Part shown: one piece after another, positions 19,362 to 28,443 of the stretch | How positions within the stretch are numbered: position 1 is the stretch's first letter | How the letters are laid out: every line of letters starts with the position of its first letter | NCBI GenBank assembly: GCA_902572345.1 | Contig: CACGEW010000002.1 | Coordinates: 1-64,000 of the forward strand | From: an uncultured Pelagibacteraceae bacterium | GTDB taxonomy: Bacteria; Pseudomonadota; Alphaproteobacteria; Pelagibacterales; Pelagibacteraceae | Direction of reading: 5' to 3' | DNA length: 64,000 nt | Translations under genes and position numbers: made by a program | Notes under the pieces: model-generated | What the model saw: the letters and a program-made list of their open reading frames with translations, nothing else | What the model was told of the DNA's origin: nothing | The model's database searches: none

Positions 19362-20250
19362 TCTTTTCTAACAAGTATTCGAGCAATATATGCGGAAAAG
19401 TAAGAGACGCCAAACCAATAAATATTACTTTATAAATAGCCTCGTCGAGCTTATAGGAGCTATTAAGAAAATATACCGCTATTAAAAACATCACACCAGT
19501 TACAAAAGTTAATGGAATAGCTTTGTTAATAAATTTCTTTAGTCCTGATCTAAAAGACTTATCTAGTTCGAAGATTAATGTAATTGAATGCCTTATAGAA
19601 TGAAGAAAGCAAAAATAAATTGTGAAAGCCAAAACAGGAGTTAAAAAGAGATTTAATATAATTAACGAAAAAAAATCCATTATCATCAATGCTTTAAAGT
19701 CAGCCTTTTTCTTATTAGAGATAATTAGAGATGATAAAAAGCTTAAACACAAAAAAATTATTAAGAATTGATTAGTGAATAATTGAGACTCAAAAAAATT
19801 AAAGTTTAAAATTTCAAATATTTCGTTTGTTTTCTCTCTCTGAAACAATAACGGAGCAAAAATTACTGCCGATCCTTTTAAAAAGTACAAAAACTCAGAT
19901 ATTAGAAATTTCTCTTTAAATGAGAATACCGTATCCTCCTTACCAAAGTGATAAGCTGCTACAACAAGAAATAATAATAAAACAGTATTAGGAAAAAATA
20001 CCCACAAAAAAACTATTAAGATAGAGATTAAAATATATATAAAATAAAAAGTAAAAAGAGATCTATAACCAAATAAATATAAAAGTTTTTTTCCCTTTAA
20101 ATTATCTAATGCTCCATGCGAAATTCCTAAAATTAATATTAAGATTAAACAAAATATTATCGGCTCGTAATTTACCATAAAGTAGAATGGGCTAATCAAA
20201 ATACAAAAATTGAAAAATATAAGTGAGTGTTTAAAATTTATCTTTTCCAT
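19345..20250 (-). CDS. blh: Beta-carotene 15,15'-dioxygenase, Brp/Blh family
   Basis: Blh cleaves beta-carotene into two retinal molecules, the chromophore of proteorhodopsin. The 301-residue protein is an integral membrane protein with about eight helices and conserved His in family motifs GISHGALDNL (near residue 43), AAYHFGKEDT and FLHSIRHS, which form the iron site. It directly follows crtY, whose product makes beta-carotene, with a 1-nt overlap. Its presence implies a retinal-binding rhodopsin elsewhere in the genome; none is in this window. Confidence 0.92.
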   Translation of the reverse strand: MEKINFKHSLIFFNFCILISPFYFMVNYEPIIFCLILILILGISHGALDNLKGKKLLYLFGYRSLFTFYFIYILISILIVFLWVFFPNTVLLLFLVVAAYHFGKEDTVFSFKEKFLISEFLYFLKGSAVIFAPLLFQREKTNEIFEILNFNFFESQLFTNQFLIIFLCLSFLSSLIISNKKKADFKALMIMDFFSLIILNLFLTPVLAFTIYFCFLHSIRHSITLIFELDKSFRSGLKKFINKAIPLTFVTGVMFLIAVYFLNSSYKLDEAIYKVIFIGLASLTFPHILLEYLLEKNEKRT

Positions 20251-21317
20251 TATTGAAATAGAGCCCTCATAAAAATTAATTTTGGCATTCTTCCTATAAT
20301 ATTAATATCTTCAAAGATATTACTTTTATTGGATAAAAATTTTATTACACAGTTTGATGAAGCTTTAAACATTTCAAAAAATATTTTTGGCATTTTATCT
20401 GGATTATTTTTTAAAACTCTCAAAAATATTTCATCCAAAAACTGATATTTCTTTCCTATATTGTACTTTTTTATTTTTTCAATTTTATCAATATTTTCGA
20501 CAATATATTTACTATGCTCTTGGATATTTAAAAAAGTATAACCTGTGCTTAACCTTGTCATTCCGCCAGCAGATCCAATATAAACAGTTTTCTCATTATT
20601 TTTATTTAATGGATGGAATAATGGTATAGCACCTTTTTCAGTAAAATTTATTTTATAGTCTTTTATACCAAGATTATTTTTTATATAATTTTCTAATTGA
20701 AGATCGTAATCCATTAAGCTTTGATCTTCTAAATCTGAAAGCCATGTTGTTTCAATTAAAGCTTTATTTTTACTAAATGGTAATGTGTAAAAAAAGTGAA
20801 CATCATTTCTCTGATCACAATTAAAATCCATAAGATTTATTATTTCCTCATCAAAAATATTTTTAGGTGTTTCTATCTCGATACCTTGAAAGTGTTGCCA
20901 CAATTTAGATTTATCTAATTCTTTTTCATGAACACTATTAAAAATTATGGAATTTTCTGAGTTGATTTCACTTAGGTTTTTAAAAAAACTTATATTGGAA
21001 TTTGTAGATAGCTTAGAATTTATTTTTTTATAAAATTTACCACTATCGATGCTTTGATAGGGAAATTTTTCATTAGTTAATTCATGCGAACTATCTGGAG
21101 AATTTATCGTAAAGTTGTTCCAACTTTTAATTACACAATCATCAAAATTATGATTAAAAACTTTCCAAAAAGACCATGTCTTGTCTCTTTTATATTCCTC
21201 ACGAGTTTCAATAATTGCTAAAGTTTTCTCTTTTAACTTATCATTAATTTCAAGCTCATAAGCTAAAGATAGGCCCGCGCATCCACCTCCAATAATTATA
21301 TAATCAAATTCTTTCAT
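20250..21317 (-). CDS. crtY: Lycopene beta-cyclase, CrtY type
   Basis: CrtY closes both ends of lycopene to beta-carotene. The 355-residue flavoprotein begins with the dinucleotide-binding motif IIGGGCAGLSLAYEL (residues 8-22). It then shows DKTWSFW and GSAGGMTRLSTGYTF, both characteristic of CrtY cyclases. It overlaps crtB by 14 nt and blh by 1 nt. The set crtI-crtB-crtY-blh covers phytoene to retinal; geranylgeranyl diphosphate synthase (crtE) must be elsewhere. Confidence 0.92.
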   Translation of the reverse strand: MKEFDYIIIGGGCAGLSLAYELEINDKLKEKTLAIIETREEYKRDKTWSFWKVFNHNFDDCVIKSWNNFTINSPDSSHELTNEKFPYQSIDSGKFYKKINSKLSTNSNISFFKNLSEINSENSIIFNSVHEKELDKSKLWQHFQGIEIETPKNIFDEEIINLMDFNCDQRNDVHFFYTLPFSKNKALIETTWLSDLEDQSLMDYDLQLENYIKNNLGIKDYKINFTEKGAIPLFHPLNKNNEKTVYIGSAGGMTRLSTGYTFLNIQEHSKYIVENIDKIEKIKKYNIGKKYQFLDEIFLRVLKNNPDKMPKIFFEMFKASSNCVIKFLSNKSNIFEDINIIGRMPKLIFMRALFQ

Positions 21318-22152
21318 TTAAATTAATCTCTTGACTTAAGATATTATGATTTGTTTGGTTATCGTAATTTAAATTTTTGATGAACAATAATTTAATAAAG
21401 TCAAAAACAGATAAAAAGGTCTGAATTATTTTTTCAACCATAGGAACATAGATTTTGCCAGCTTTGTTATAATTATCTATATTTTTCTGCTTAAGGATAT
21501 AGTCACCTATTTTTCTGTAAATACGCCTTGCAACAATAACTGAAAATCTTGATCTAATTGGTATACTACTAATAGAGTTAAATGAATTTTCGTAAAATAT
21601 TTGAGACTCACTAATTATTTTTTGAATTGCCAAAAAATCGTGATCAATATATTTTCTATTACGTGCTTTATCTTCACAAACATCTCGAGCAATATTGGTA
21701 AATTGCATAGCTATCCCTAGATCAATCGCGCCTTTTAAAGCCTCCTTATTTTTTACTTTCAGTATTTTTGACATCATTAATCCGACTGTTCCAGCAACTC
21801 TATAAGAATAAATAAGTAAATCTTTTTTAGAATTTATCACTACTTTTTCTTTTAAGTCTGATTCTACTCCATCAAATAAATCTATTATTATTTGTTTAGA
21901 AATGTTTTCGTTGTCAATAACTGACCAAATATCTTTTATAATTTGGTTGTTAAGATTTTTATTTTCAAAATCGTTTTTAAACCTTGAGAAATTTTCTCTC
22001 TTCACTTTCAAATTATCATCATCATCAACTATATCATCTAAAGTTCTACAAAAATTATATAAAGAAGAGCATTTGTCCAAAGTATTACTCGATAGAAAAA
22101 AACTTGCCCAATAAAAAGATTTAGCATGTTTCTTTAGTAAATTACTTTTCAT
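21304..22152 (-). CDS. crtB: Phytoene synthase
   Basis: CrtB condenses two geranylgeranyl diphosphates to phytoene. The 282-residue protein has both Asp-rich metal motifs of the squalene/phytoene synthase family: DDIVDDDD near residue 38 and DVCEDKARNRKYID near 160. AKSFYWASFFL at the N-terminus is also typical. The gene overlaps crtI by 1 nt and crtY by 14 nt, consistent with one carotenoid transcript. Confidence 0.94.
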   Translation of the reverse strand: MKSNLLKKHAKSFYWASFFLSSNTLDKCSSLYNFCRTLDDIVDDDDNLKVKRENFSRFKNDFENKNLNNQIIKDIWSVIDNENISKQIIIDLFDGVESDLKEKVVINSKKDLLIYSYRVAGTVGLMMSKILKVKNKEALKGAIDLGIAMQFTNIARDVCEDKARNRKYIDHDFLAIQKIISESQIFYENSFNSISSIPIRSRFSVIVARRIYRKIGDYILKQKNIDNYNKAGKIYVPMVEKIIQTFLSVFDFIKLLFIKNLNYDNQTNHNILSQEINLNERI

Positions 22153-23618
22153 TAAAATAATTTATCTAAAACTTTTGCTGATGAAAGAACACCGGGCATT
22201 CCAGCACCTGGATGTGTACCAGCTCCCACAAAGTATAAGTTTTTATATATTTCAGATTGATTATGAAATCTAAAATAAGCTGACTGAGAAAATTTTGGCT
22301 GAATTGAAAATCCGGATCCATAAAGAGTTGCTAAATCGATCTCAAAATAATCAGGTGTTAAATAAAAATCACTTACCACATTTTCTTTAATACCAGGCAG
22401 AACAGTCTTATCCATTTTATCTAGAACTAAATCTTTGAATTTATCGCCTTCATCGATCCAGTTAACTTTAGACAAATTATTTGGTACCGGAACCAATACA
22501 TAAAAAGCATCTTGGCCTTCTGGAGCCATATTAGGATCTGTTGCAGATGGTCTATGCAAATAATAGCTTATGTCATCAGATAGTATTTTCTTTTCAAAAA
22601 TTTTATCAAGATGTTTTTCATAATCTTCTCCAAAATAAATTGTATGATGCGCAACATCACTATATTTTTTTTTAGAGCCAAAATAATAAACAAATAATCC
22701 CATTGAATAATCCATTCTTCTCATTTTTTGCTTAAATAAAAAATCATAATCTTCCTTCGATTTTATCAAGTTGTTGTAAACATTAGGAGGATCGGAGTTA
22801 CAAATTACATAATCACTATTAATTATTTTTGAATTATTAATTTTTACACCTTTAACTTTTTTATTTTCTGTAATTATTTCAGTAACTTCAGCGTCTTTAA
22901 TAATTTTGATATTTTCTTCAATCATTAGCTTTTCTAAGGCTTTAACTACGCTTCCGGTTCCTCCCATTGAGTAATGTATGCCCCATTTTTTTTCTAAAAA
23001 TAAAATTAATGTATATATCGAAGTAGTACTGAAAGGATTTCCACCTACTAAAAGAGGATGCATGCTAAATACTCTTCTCAATTTTTCATTTGATATATAG
23101 TTTGAAACCAAACTGTAGACTGACTTATAACTTTTTAATTTTAATAAAGACGGAATCTGCTTCATCATAAAGACTAAATTATTAAAAGGTTTATCTGATA
23201 AATCTGTAAAACCTTTATTAAAAATTTTTTCAGTAAAATTTACTAAATTTTTATATCCATCGTAATCAGAAGGATTAAATTTTTTAACTTGTTCCTCCAT
23301 AGATTTATCGTCTCCATTGTAATCAAACTTATCTCCGTTGCTAAATACAAAACGGTACCATAAATCTAAAGGCACTATTTCGACGTAATCAGAAATATTT
23401 TTATTAAATAGTGAAAATAATTCTTCGAAAAGATAGGGGGCAGTTATTACCGTTGGACCACCGTCATAAATAAATTGATCTTTTTTAAAAACTCTAGCCC
23501 GACCACCAAGGTCAGGATGCTTTTCTACTAAAGTAACTTTATGGCCTTTAGCTTTCAATCTAAGCGCGGCAGCTATGCCTCCAAAACCTGAACCAATAAC
23601 AGTTGTTTTTTTTGCCAT
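22152..23618 (-). CDS. crtI: Phytoene desaturase (CrtI type)
   Basis: CrtI introduces four double bases' worth of desaturation to convert phytoene to lycopene. The 488-residue FAD enzyme has an N-terminal Rossmann motif VIGSGFGGIAAALRLKAKG (residues 7-25) followed by LVEKHPDLGGRA. The C-terminal block YFVGAGTHPGAGMPGVL is a CrtI signature. It is the first gene of the crtIBY-blh group and starts 15 nt after atpF ends, so it may be transcribed with the F0 genes. Confidence 0.95.
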   Translation of the reverse strand: MAKKTTVIGSGFGGIAAALRLKAKGHKVTLVEKHPDLGGRARVFKKDQFIYDGGPTVITAPYLFEELFSLFNKNISDYVEIVPLDLWYRFVFSNGDKFDYNGDDKSMEEQVKKFNPSDYDGYKNLVNFTEKIFNKGFTDLSDKPFNNLVFMMKQIPSLLKLKSYKSVYSLVSNYISNEKLRRVFSMHPLLVGGNPFSTTSIYTLILFLEKKWGIHYSMGGTGSVVKALEKLMIEENIKIIKDAEVTEIITENKKVKGVKINNSKIINSDYVICNSDPPNVYNNLIKSKEDYDFLFKQKMRRMDYSMGLFVYYFGSKKKYSDVAHHTIYFGEDYEKHLDKIFEKKILSDDISYYLHRPSATDPNMAPEGQDAFYVLVPVPNNLSKVNWIDEGDKFKDLVLDKMDKTVLPGIKENVVSDFYLTPDYFEIDLATLYGSGFSIQPKFSQSAYFRFHNQSEIYKNLYFVGAGTHPGAGMPGVLSSAKVLDKLF

Positions 23619-23633
23619 AAGTTTATGGCTATT

Positions 23634-24131
23634 CTAACTAGATTTTTTCTTAAGTGCTAATTTTGTTTCTTCAATACTAGAGCTGTAAATTTTATCTAAT
23701 TTGCTTTTATCTAGTGAGTTTTTAATAAGTTTTTCGACGGATTGTATAGCAATTTTTACTGAAGCATTTCTAATATCTTTCAAAGCTTGATTTTTCAGCT
23801 GTTTAACTCTTTCTTCAGCATTCCTCTTTCTAGTTTCCATCAAACTATGAAAATCTTTATTAGTTTTAATAACGTTTTTTTCAGCTTCTTCACTCGCTTT
23901 GTTTAACATTTGTTTTACCTCTACCTCAGAATTACTGATTTTTCTTTCATGTTCAGTTAGGATATTTTTAGCATCTTCTTTTAGTTTATCAGCTTCATCA
24001 ATTTGATTTTTAATGTTGTTAATATTTTCATCTAAAGTTTTTTTAATTTTTTGAGGAATTTTAAAGTATATAAGCAATCCTATGAAAGCAAAAAAGGATA
24101 TCATTACCCAAAAAGTTGCATCAATCGTCAT
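23634..24131 (-). CDS. atpF: ATP synthase F0 subunit b
   Basis: The 165-residue protein has one N-terminal membrane helix (FWVMISFFAFIGLLIYF, residues 7-23), then a long charged coiled coil that forms the peripheral stalk joining F0 to F1. It overlaps the b' gene by 4 nt. A b/b' pair is usual in photosynthetic bacteria and alphaproteobacteria. It closes the F0 set atpI-B-E-F'-F, and F1 genes are not in the window. Confidence 0.92.
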   Translation of the reverse strand: MTIDATFWVMISFFAFIGLLIYFKIPQKIKKTLDENINNIKNQIDEADKLKEDAKNILTEHERKISNSEVEVKQMLNKASEEAEKNVIKTNKDFHSLMETRKRNAEERVKQLKNQALKDIRNASVKIAIQSVEKLIKNSLDKSKLDKIYSSSIEETKLALKKKSS

Positions 24132-24703
24132 AAATATTTACCTAAGTTTTTTTTCGACATATCTTCAATCACTGCTTTTAAGCTGCTCTCATTAAGTTTG
24201 TCACCAGAAATTGTTTCAATTATATTTGAGGCTATATTTTCTGATATTTTTTGAATATCGGAGATAGAATTTTTTTTAAGATCGCTTATTTCTTTTTGAG
24301 CATTTATAATTTCTTTTTCGATTTCTTTTTCAATAGACTCTTTCTTTGTTTGAATATCTTTATCTAATCTATTTTTGGACTCTATGTGAATTTTAATCAC
24401 TTGTTTTTTAGCTTCCTCTATAATTTTTTCATATTCTTTAATTTTTGTTTCTGATAATTCTTTAAATTTATTAGCATCTTCTAAATCATCTTTAATTTTA
24501 TTTTCACGGTTATCTAAATTATTTTTAATTTTAGGAAGATAAAATTTTGCTAAAGAAATATATAAAATTGAAAAAACTAAAATTAACCAAAATGCTTGTG
24601 AGGCCCAATACTTTGGATCCAGCTGAGGCATACCCGCCTCAGCTGCAAATAAATCATTTTGTATAGCTAATAAAGCTAAAGTGAAACCAAAGTATCTATT
24701 CAT
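24128..24703 (-). CDS. atpF': ATP synthase F0 subunit b' (second peripheral stalk subunit)
   Basis: The 191-residue product has a signal-like N-terminus ending near LFAAEAGMPQLDP, a membrane helix (FWLILVFSILYISLAKFYLP, about residues 38-57) and a coiled-coil stalk. The PQLDPKYWASQAFW segment before the helix is typical of alphaproteobacterial b' subunits. It lies between atpE and atpF in the standard order. With AtpF it should form a heterodimeric stalk. Confidence 0.9.
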   Translation of the reverse strand: MNRYFGFTLALLAIQNDLFAAEAGMPQLDPKYWASQAFWLILVFSILYISLAKFYLPKIKNNLDNRENKIKDDLEDANKFKELSETKIKEYEKIIEEAKKQVIKIHIESKNRLDKDIQTKKESIEKEIEKEIINAQKEISDLKKNSISDIQKISENIASNIIETISGDKLNESSLKAVIEDMSKKNLGKYL

Positions 24704-24713
24704 AATTATTTAT

Positions 24714-24941
24714 TTAAAATGCAAATAAAATAATTAAAGCTACTACAAGACCAAAAAGTCCAGTCGCCTCTGCTAAAGCAAATCCTAACAGCAAGTTAGG
24801 GAATTGTTTCTGAGCTGCAGACGGATTTCTCATTGCTCCAGAAAGGTAGTTACCAAAAATAATTCCGATACCTACACCAGCTCCTGCTAAAGCGATTGCA
24901 GCGAGACCTGCTCCAATCATTTTTGCCGCTTCTAACTCCAT
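24714..24941 (-). CDS. atpE: ATP synthase F0 subunit c
   Basis: The 75-residue proteolipid forms the rotor ring. It has two helices joined by the polar loop RNPSAAQKQ, a Gly-rich first helix (AGAGVGIGIIFG) and the proton-carrying Glu58 in LGFALAEATGLFG. The ion-site neighbours (E followed by A-T, and no Gln in helix 1) argue for H+ rather than Na+ coupling. A strong Shine-Dalgarno sequence precedes it, consistent with the high copy number of subunit c. Confidence 0.97.
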   Translation of the reverse strand: MELEAAKMIGAGLAAIALAGAGVGIGIIFGNYLSGAMRNPSAAQKQFPNLLLGFALAEATGLFGLVVALIILFAF

Positions 24942-24945
24942 TTTT

Positions 24946-24951
24946 CCTCCT
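24946..24951 (-). promoter_or_regulatory. Consensus Shine-Dalgarno sequence of atpE
   Basis: On the minus strand AGGAGG lies 4 nt before the atpE ATG at 24941. A perfect anti-16S match is uncommon in this window. It fits the need for several c subunits per complex from a single transcript. Confidence 0.75.
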
Positions 24952-24958
24952 TTATTGA

Positions 24959-25693
24959 TTAATGATGTAAATTTAATGCATCATTTAAATAGATGCAGGT
25001 TAATATTGCAAAAACATAAGCTTGTAGAAATGCTACTAATATTTCTAAGCCAGTTAATGCTACTGAAAAACCAAGCGGTAACCACCCGCCAAGTAATCCT
25101 AAACTTATTACAAAACCTCCAAAAACTTTTAACATAGTATGTCCTGCCATCATGTTTGCAAATAATCTTACAGATAAACTTATTGGTCTGCTCAGGTATG
25201 AAATAATTTCAATAACTGTTATTAACGGCAATAATACTGATGGAACTCCACTAGGGACAAATATACTCAAATACTTAAAACCATGTTTAACAAATCCTAT
25301 GACAGTTACTGAAATAAAAATAAAAAGTGCCATAATTAAAGTGACGATAATATGACTAGTCACTGTAAATGAGTAGGGAAGCATTCCAACCATATTACAA
25401 AACAAAACAAACATAAATAAACTAAATATAAAAGGAAAATAAGGTTTAGCTTTTGAACCCGCTGTGTCACTTATCATTTTGGCAACAAAGGTATAAAACA
25501 TTTCAGCAATTAGTTGAATTTTAGTGGGAACAATTTTTTTCTCTTTAGTCCCAAGTGATAAAAATAACAATATAATTGATGCGCTTAAAACCATGAATAA
25601 GCTTGCGTTTGTAAAAGATAAATCAATTCCAGCAATTTTTATTTCAGGTCCAATTTTGTGAACGCTAAATTGTTGCATCGGATTACTAGCCAT
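24959..25693 (-). CDS. atpB: ATP synthase F0 subunit a
   Basis: Subunit a provides the proton half-channels next to the c-ring. The 244-residue protein has five or six membrane helices. The essential Arg lies in LSVRLFANMMAGHT (about residue 175), and the last helices carry the family motif FLQAYVFAILTCIYLNDAL. Gene order atpI-atpB-atpE-atpF'-atpF is the usual alphaproteobacterial F0 operon. Confidence 0.97.
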   Translation of the reverse strand: MASNPMQQFSVHKIGPEIKIAGIDLSFTNASLFMVLSASIILLFLSLGTKEKKIVPTKIQLIAEMFYTFVAKMISDTAGSKAKPYFPFIFSLFMFVLFCNMVGMLPYSFTVTSHIIVTLIMALFIFISVTVIGFVKHGFKYLSIFVPSGVPSVLLPLITVIEIISYLSRPISLSVRLFANMMAGHTMLKVFGGFVISLGLLGGWLPLGFSVALTGLEILVAFLQAYVFAILTCIYLNDALNLHH

Positions 25694-25705
25694 AAATTTC
25701 CTACA

Positions 25706-25990
25706 TTAGTCTTCTTTTTGCATTCGATTAGCAGTGCGTATCACATTTAAAATACCTGCCGCTGTACCCAAAAAAAAGAAAATTATTATTAACCATGGTT
25801 TAGTATCAAACCAATTATCTAAAATAAACCCAATTATTGTCCCAACAACGACTGCCGCTACAAGTTCTGTGCCTAATTTGAAAGCACTGCCAATAAATGA
25901 GCCTTTTTTTTCTATATCTGATTGTACCTTTTTTTTTATTTTTGATTTTGCAATTTTAAGGCGAGTTTTAAAATCCTCAGGAATAGGCAT
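25706..25990 (-). CDS. atpI: AtpI/AtpZ-type F0 assembly protein
   Basis: The 94-residue protein has a basic N-terminal part, then two membrane helices in the second half. GTELVAAVVVGTIIGFILDNWF followed by PWLIIIFFFLGTAAG shows the AtpZ/AtpI pattern, but is split here. This small protein sits first in F0 operons and helps c-ring assembly or Mg2+/Ca2+ supply in other bacteria. It starts 8 nt after smc ends and stops 12 nt before atpB. Confidence 0.87.
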   Translation of the reverse strand: MPIPEDFKTRLKIAKSKIKKKVQSDIEKKGSFIGSAFKLGTELVAAVVVGTIIGFILDNWFDTKPWLIIIFFFLGTAAGILNVIRTANRMQKED

Positions 25991-25998
25991 AATAAATT

Positions 25999-28443
25999 TT
26001 ATGCAACTAACTCTTCAGCTTTTTGCAGGTCAACAGAAACTAATTGACTTACACCTTGTTCTGCCATTGTCACACCATACAATCTATGCATTCGTGACAT
26101 AGTTAAAGCGTGGTGGGTAATAATAATAAATTTTGTTTTTGTTATTTTTGTAAGTTCATCTAATAGTGAACAAAATCTAGTAACATTAGCATCGTCTAAA
26201 GGAGCATCAACCTCATCTAAAACACATATAGGTGAAGGATTTACCAGGAACACAGCAAAGACCAATGATAAAGCTGTTAAAGCTTGCTCCCCTCCGGATA
26301 ACAAAGTAATTGATTGCAGTCTTTTTCCTGGGGGAGAAACATACATTTCTAAACCAGCTTCTAAAGGATCATCAGAGTCTACCAGTTCAATTTTTGCAGT
26401 TCCTCCATTAAATAGTTTCGTATAAACTTCATTAAATTTTCTATTCACTTTGGTATAAGCTTCAAGCAATCTTTCTCTTCCTTTTTGATTTAACTCATCA
26501 ATACTAGTTTTTAATTTTACAATCGCAGAATAAAGATCTGTTCTATCATCTTCCATTTTTTTTATTTCTGTTTCGTATTTTTTTGTTTCCTCATCTGCTC
26601 TAAGGTTTACAGAACCCAGAGACTCTCTTCGTTTTTTTATTTTTTCTGATTTTTCAGATTGTTCTTCAAGCGTTGGAAGATCATCTGGTGGCATTTGACT
26701 TAAATCTGATCGCGGCAGCAGTTCATCTTCATTTTCAATATTTAATTCATTTTTAACAGTATATAATAAATCTTTTTTTCTATTTTCAATTCCCTCAATA
26801 GTAGCTTCGTTTCTTGCTTTATTCTCTTTTAATTCAGAAAGTTTTAATTGTATTTCTCTAATGTTTTGATTTATTGCACCATATTTTTTCTCTGCTTCTA
26901 TTAGCTCGTTTTCTATTTCCTCATTTCTTTTTTTTGTGTTTTCTAGGTTTTGAAGATTTTGACCTTTAGAGGTAGCAATTCTCTCCGGATTCTTTTGATT
27001 ATCCATTATTTCTGAATGGATTTTATTTTTTCGATCAGACAATTCATGTATCATTTTTTCTGAATTAGATTTTAAATTACGCCAATTTTCTAATTCTAAA
27101 TCGATATTTTTAATTCTCTCTTTTCTTTTAATAGAGTCGCTTTGAATCGATTTATCTTTACCATATTTTTCTGCATATTCTTCTTGTGAGAGAGTAATTT
27201 TTTTTACTATTTGTTTTAGTTTAAGAAAAATTTCTTTTGTAAGTTTTTTATTTTCATCAATATACTTTTCAATTTTATTAAGTAAATTATCGAGTTGAGT
27301 TTGTAAATCATCTAATTGAGTTTTAGACTCCTTTAGCTCTCTTAATGAATTAATCTCTACTTTAGATAATTCACTTTCAGTTTTAAGCAATTCTCCTTTT
27401 TCTTTAGATATTCTTTTTTCATTAAGATCTGCATCTAATGAAATACTCTTTTCTCTTTCAAGATCTGACTCAACAGTTCTAATTGATTTTTCAAGTTTTT
27501 CTTGGTGTGATTTTACTCTTGCTTCCTCCTCATCTAAACTAGCCATATCCAAATTTAGTTTTTGTAAATTTGCTGCGCTTTCCATTTTTTTGTCCCGCAA
27601 AGGCGCTAGCTTTTTGTTTTCTTCTTCTAAAAGAGAGTTATTGTGATTAAGGTCAATATTTATTGCGCTTATTTCATCCTCTAGTTCACTTAATTTTTCA
27701 ACTATTTTTTTCTTATCTTTCTCTATCTCTCTAATTTTTAAATAGTATAAACCTGCCTCTGCTCTTTTGATTTCTCTGGATATTTCTTTATATCTAGTTG
27801 CCTCTTCTGCTTGTTTTTTAAGACTGTCCAATTGCTTTTGTTGCTGCTTTTTTAGCTCATCGGCTCTTTTCAAATTATTTTCAGCAGCATTTAATCTAGT
27901 TTCTGCCTCTTGTCTTCTTGCATGAATTCCCGAAATCCCTGCTGCCTCTTCAAGAATAGATTTTCTTTCAATTGGCTTGGAAGTTACAAGCTGTCCAATT
28001 CTTCCTTGACTTATCAAAGATGGTGAATGTGCCCCAGTTGATAAATCAGCAAATAAAGTTTGCACATCTCTAGCTCTTACCTCCTTATCATTAATATAAT
28101 ATTTTGATCCTTTGTCCTTTTCAATTTTTCTTCTTATATATATTTCATCAAACTCTTTATATTGTGCTGGACCCTCTTTATTTTGATTGTCCAAGATTAA
28201 GGAAACTTCTGAAATATTCTTAGAGGGTCTATTAGAGGTTCCTGAAAAAATGACATCCTCCATTCCACTTCCTCTCATACTTTTTGCAGAATTTTCTCCC
28301 ATGCACCAACGTAAAGACTCTACAATATTAGATTTTCCACACCCGTTTGGGCCTACAATACCTGTTAACCCGTCTTCAATTAAAAAAGTTGTCTTCTCTG
28401 AGAAAGATTTAAATCCTGTTATGTTAAGTTGTTTGAATCTCAT
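25999..28443 (-). CDS. smc: SMC chromosome segregation ATPase, shortened and apparently lacking a hinge
   Basis: Both ATPase halves are present: Walker A GPNGCGKS at residues 31-38 with R-loop region, and the C-terminal LLSGGEQAL signature near 712 plus VLDEVDAPLDDANV near 740. N-terminal motifs (NITGFKSFSEKT, SLRWCMGE, GISGIHARRQEAE) are those of bacterial SMC rather than RecN or SbcC. At 814 residues it is about 300 shorter than the usual ~1150. The middle (about 170-620) reads as charged coiled coil without a Gly-rich globular hinge. It compacts or separates chromosomes; the dimer interface is unclear. Confidence 0.9.
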   Translation of the reverse strand: MRFKQLNITGFKSFSEKTTFLIEDGLTGIVGPNGCGKSNIVESLRWCMGENSAKSMRGSGMEDVIFSGTSNRPSKNISEVSLILDNQNKEGPAQYKEFDEIYIRRKIEKDKGSKYYINDKEVRARDVQTLFADLSTGAHSPSLISQGRIGQLVTSKPIERKSILEEAAGISGIHARRQEAETRLNAAENNLKRADELKKQQQKQLDSLKKQAEEATRYKEISREIKRAEAGLYYLKIREIEKDKKKIVEKLSELEDEISAINIDLNHNNSLLEEENKKLAPLRDKKMESAANLQKLNLDMASLDEEEARVKSHQEKLEKSIRTVESDLEREKSISLDADLNEKRISKEKGELLKTESELSKVEINSLRELKESKTQLDDLQTQLDNLLNKIEKYIDENKKLTKEIFLKLKQIVKKITLSQEEYAEKYGKDKSIQSDSIKRKERIKNIDLELENWRNLKSNSEKMIHELSDRKNKIHSEIMDNQKNPERIATSKGQNLQNLENTKKRNEEIENELIEAEKKYGAINQNIREIQLKLSELKENKARNEATIEGIENRKKDLLYTVKNELNIENEDELLPRSDLSQMPPDDLPTLEEQSEKSEKIKKRRESLGSVNLRADEETKKYETEIKKMEDDRTDLYSAIVKLKTSIDELNQKGRERLLEAYTKVNRKFNEVYTKLFNGGTAKIELVDSDDPLEAGLEMYVSPPGKRLQSITLLSGGEQALTALSLVFAVFLVNPSPICVLDEVDAPLDDANVTRFCSLLDELTKITKTKFIIITHHALTMSRMHRLYGVTMAEQGVSQLVSVDLQKAEELVA

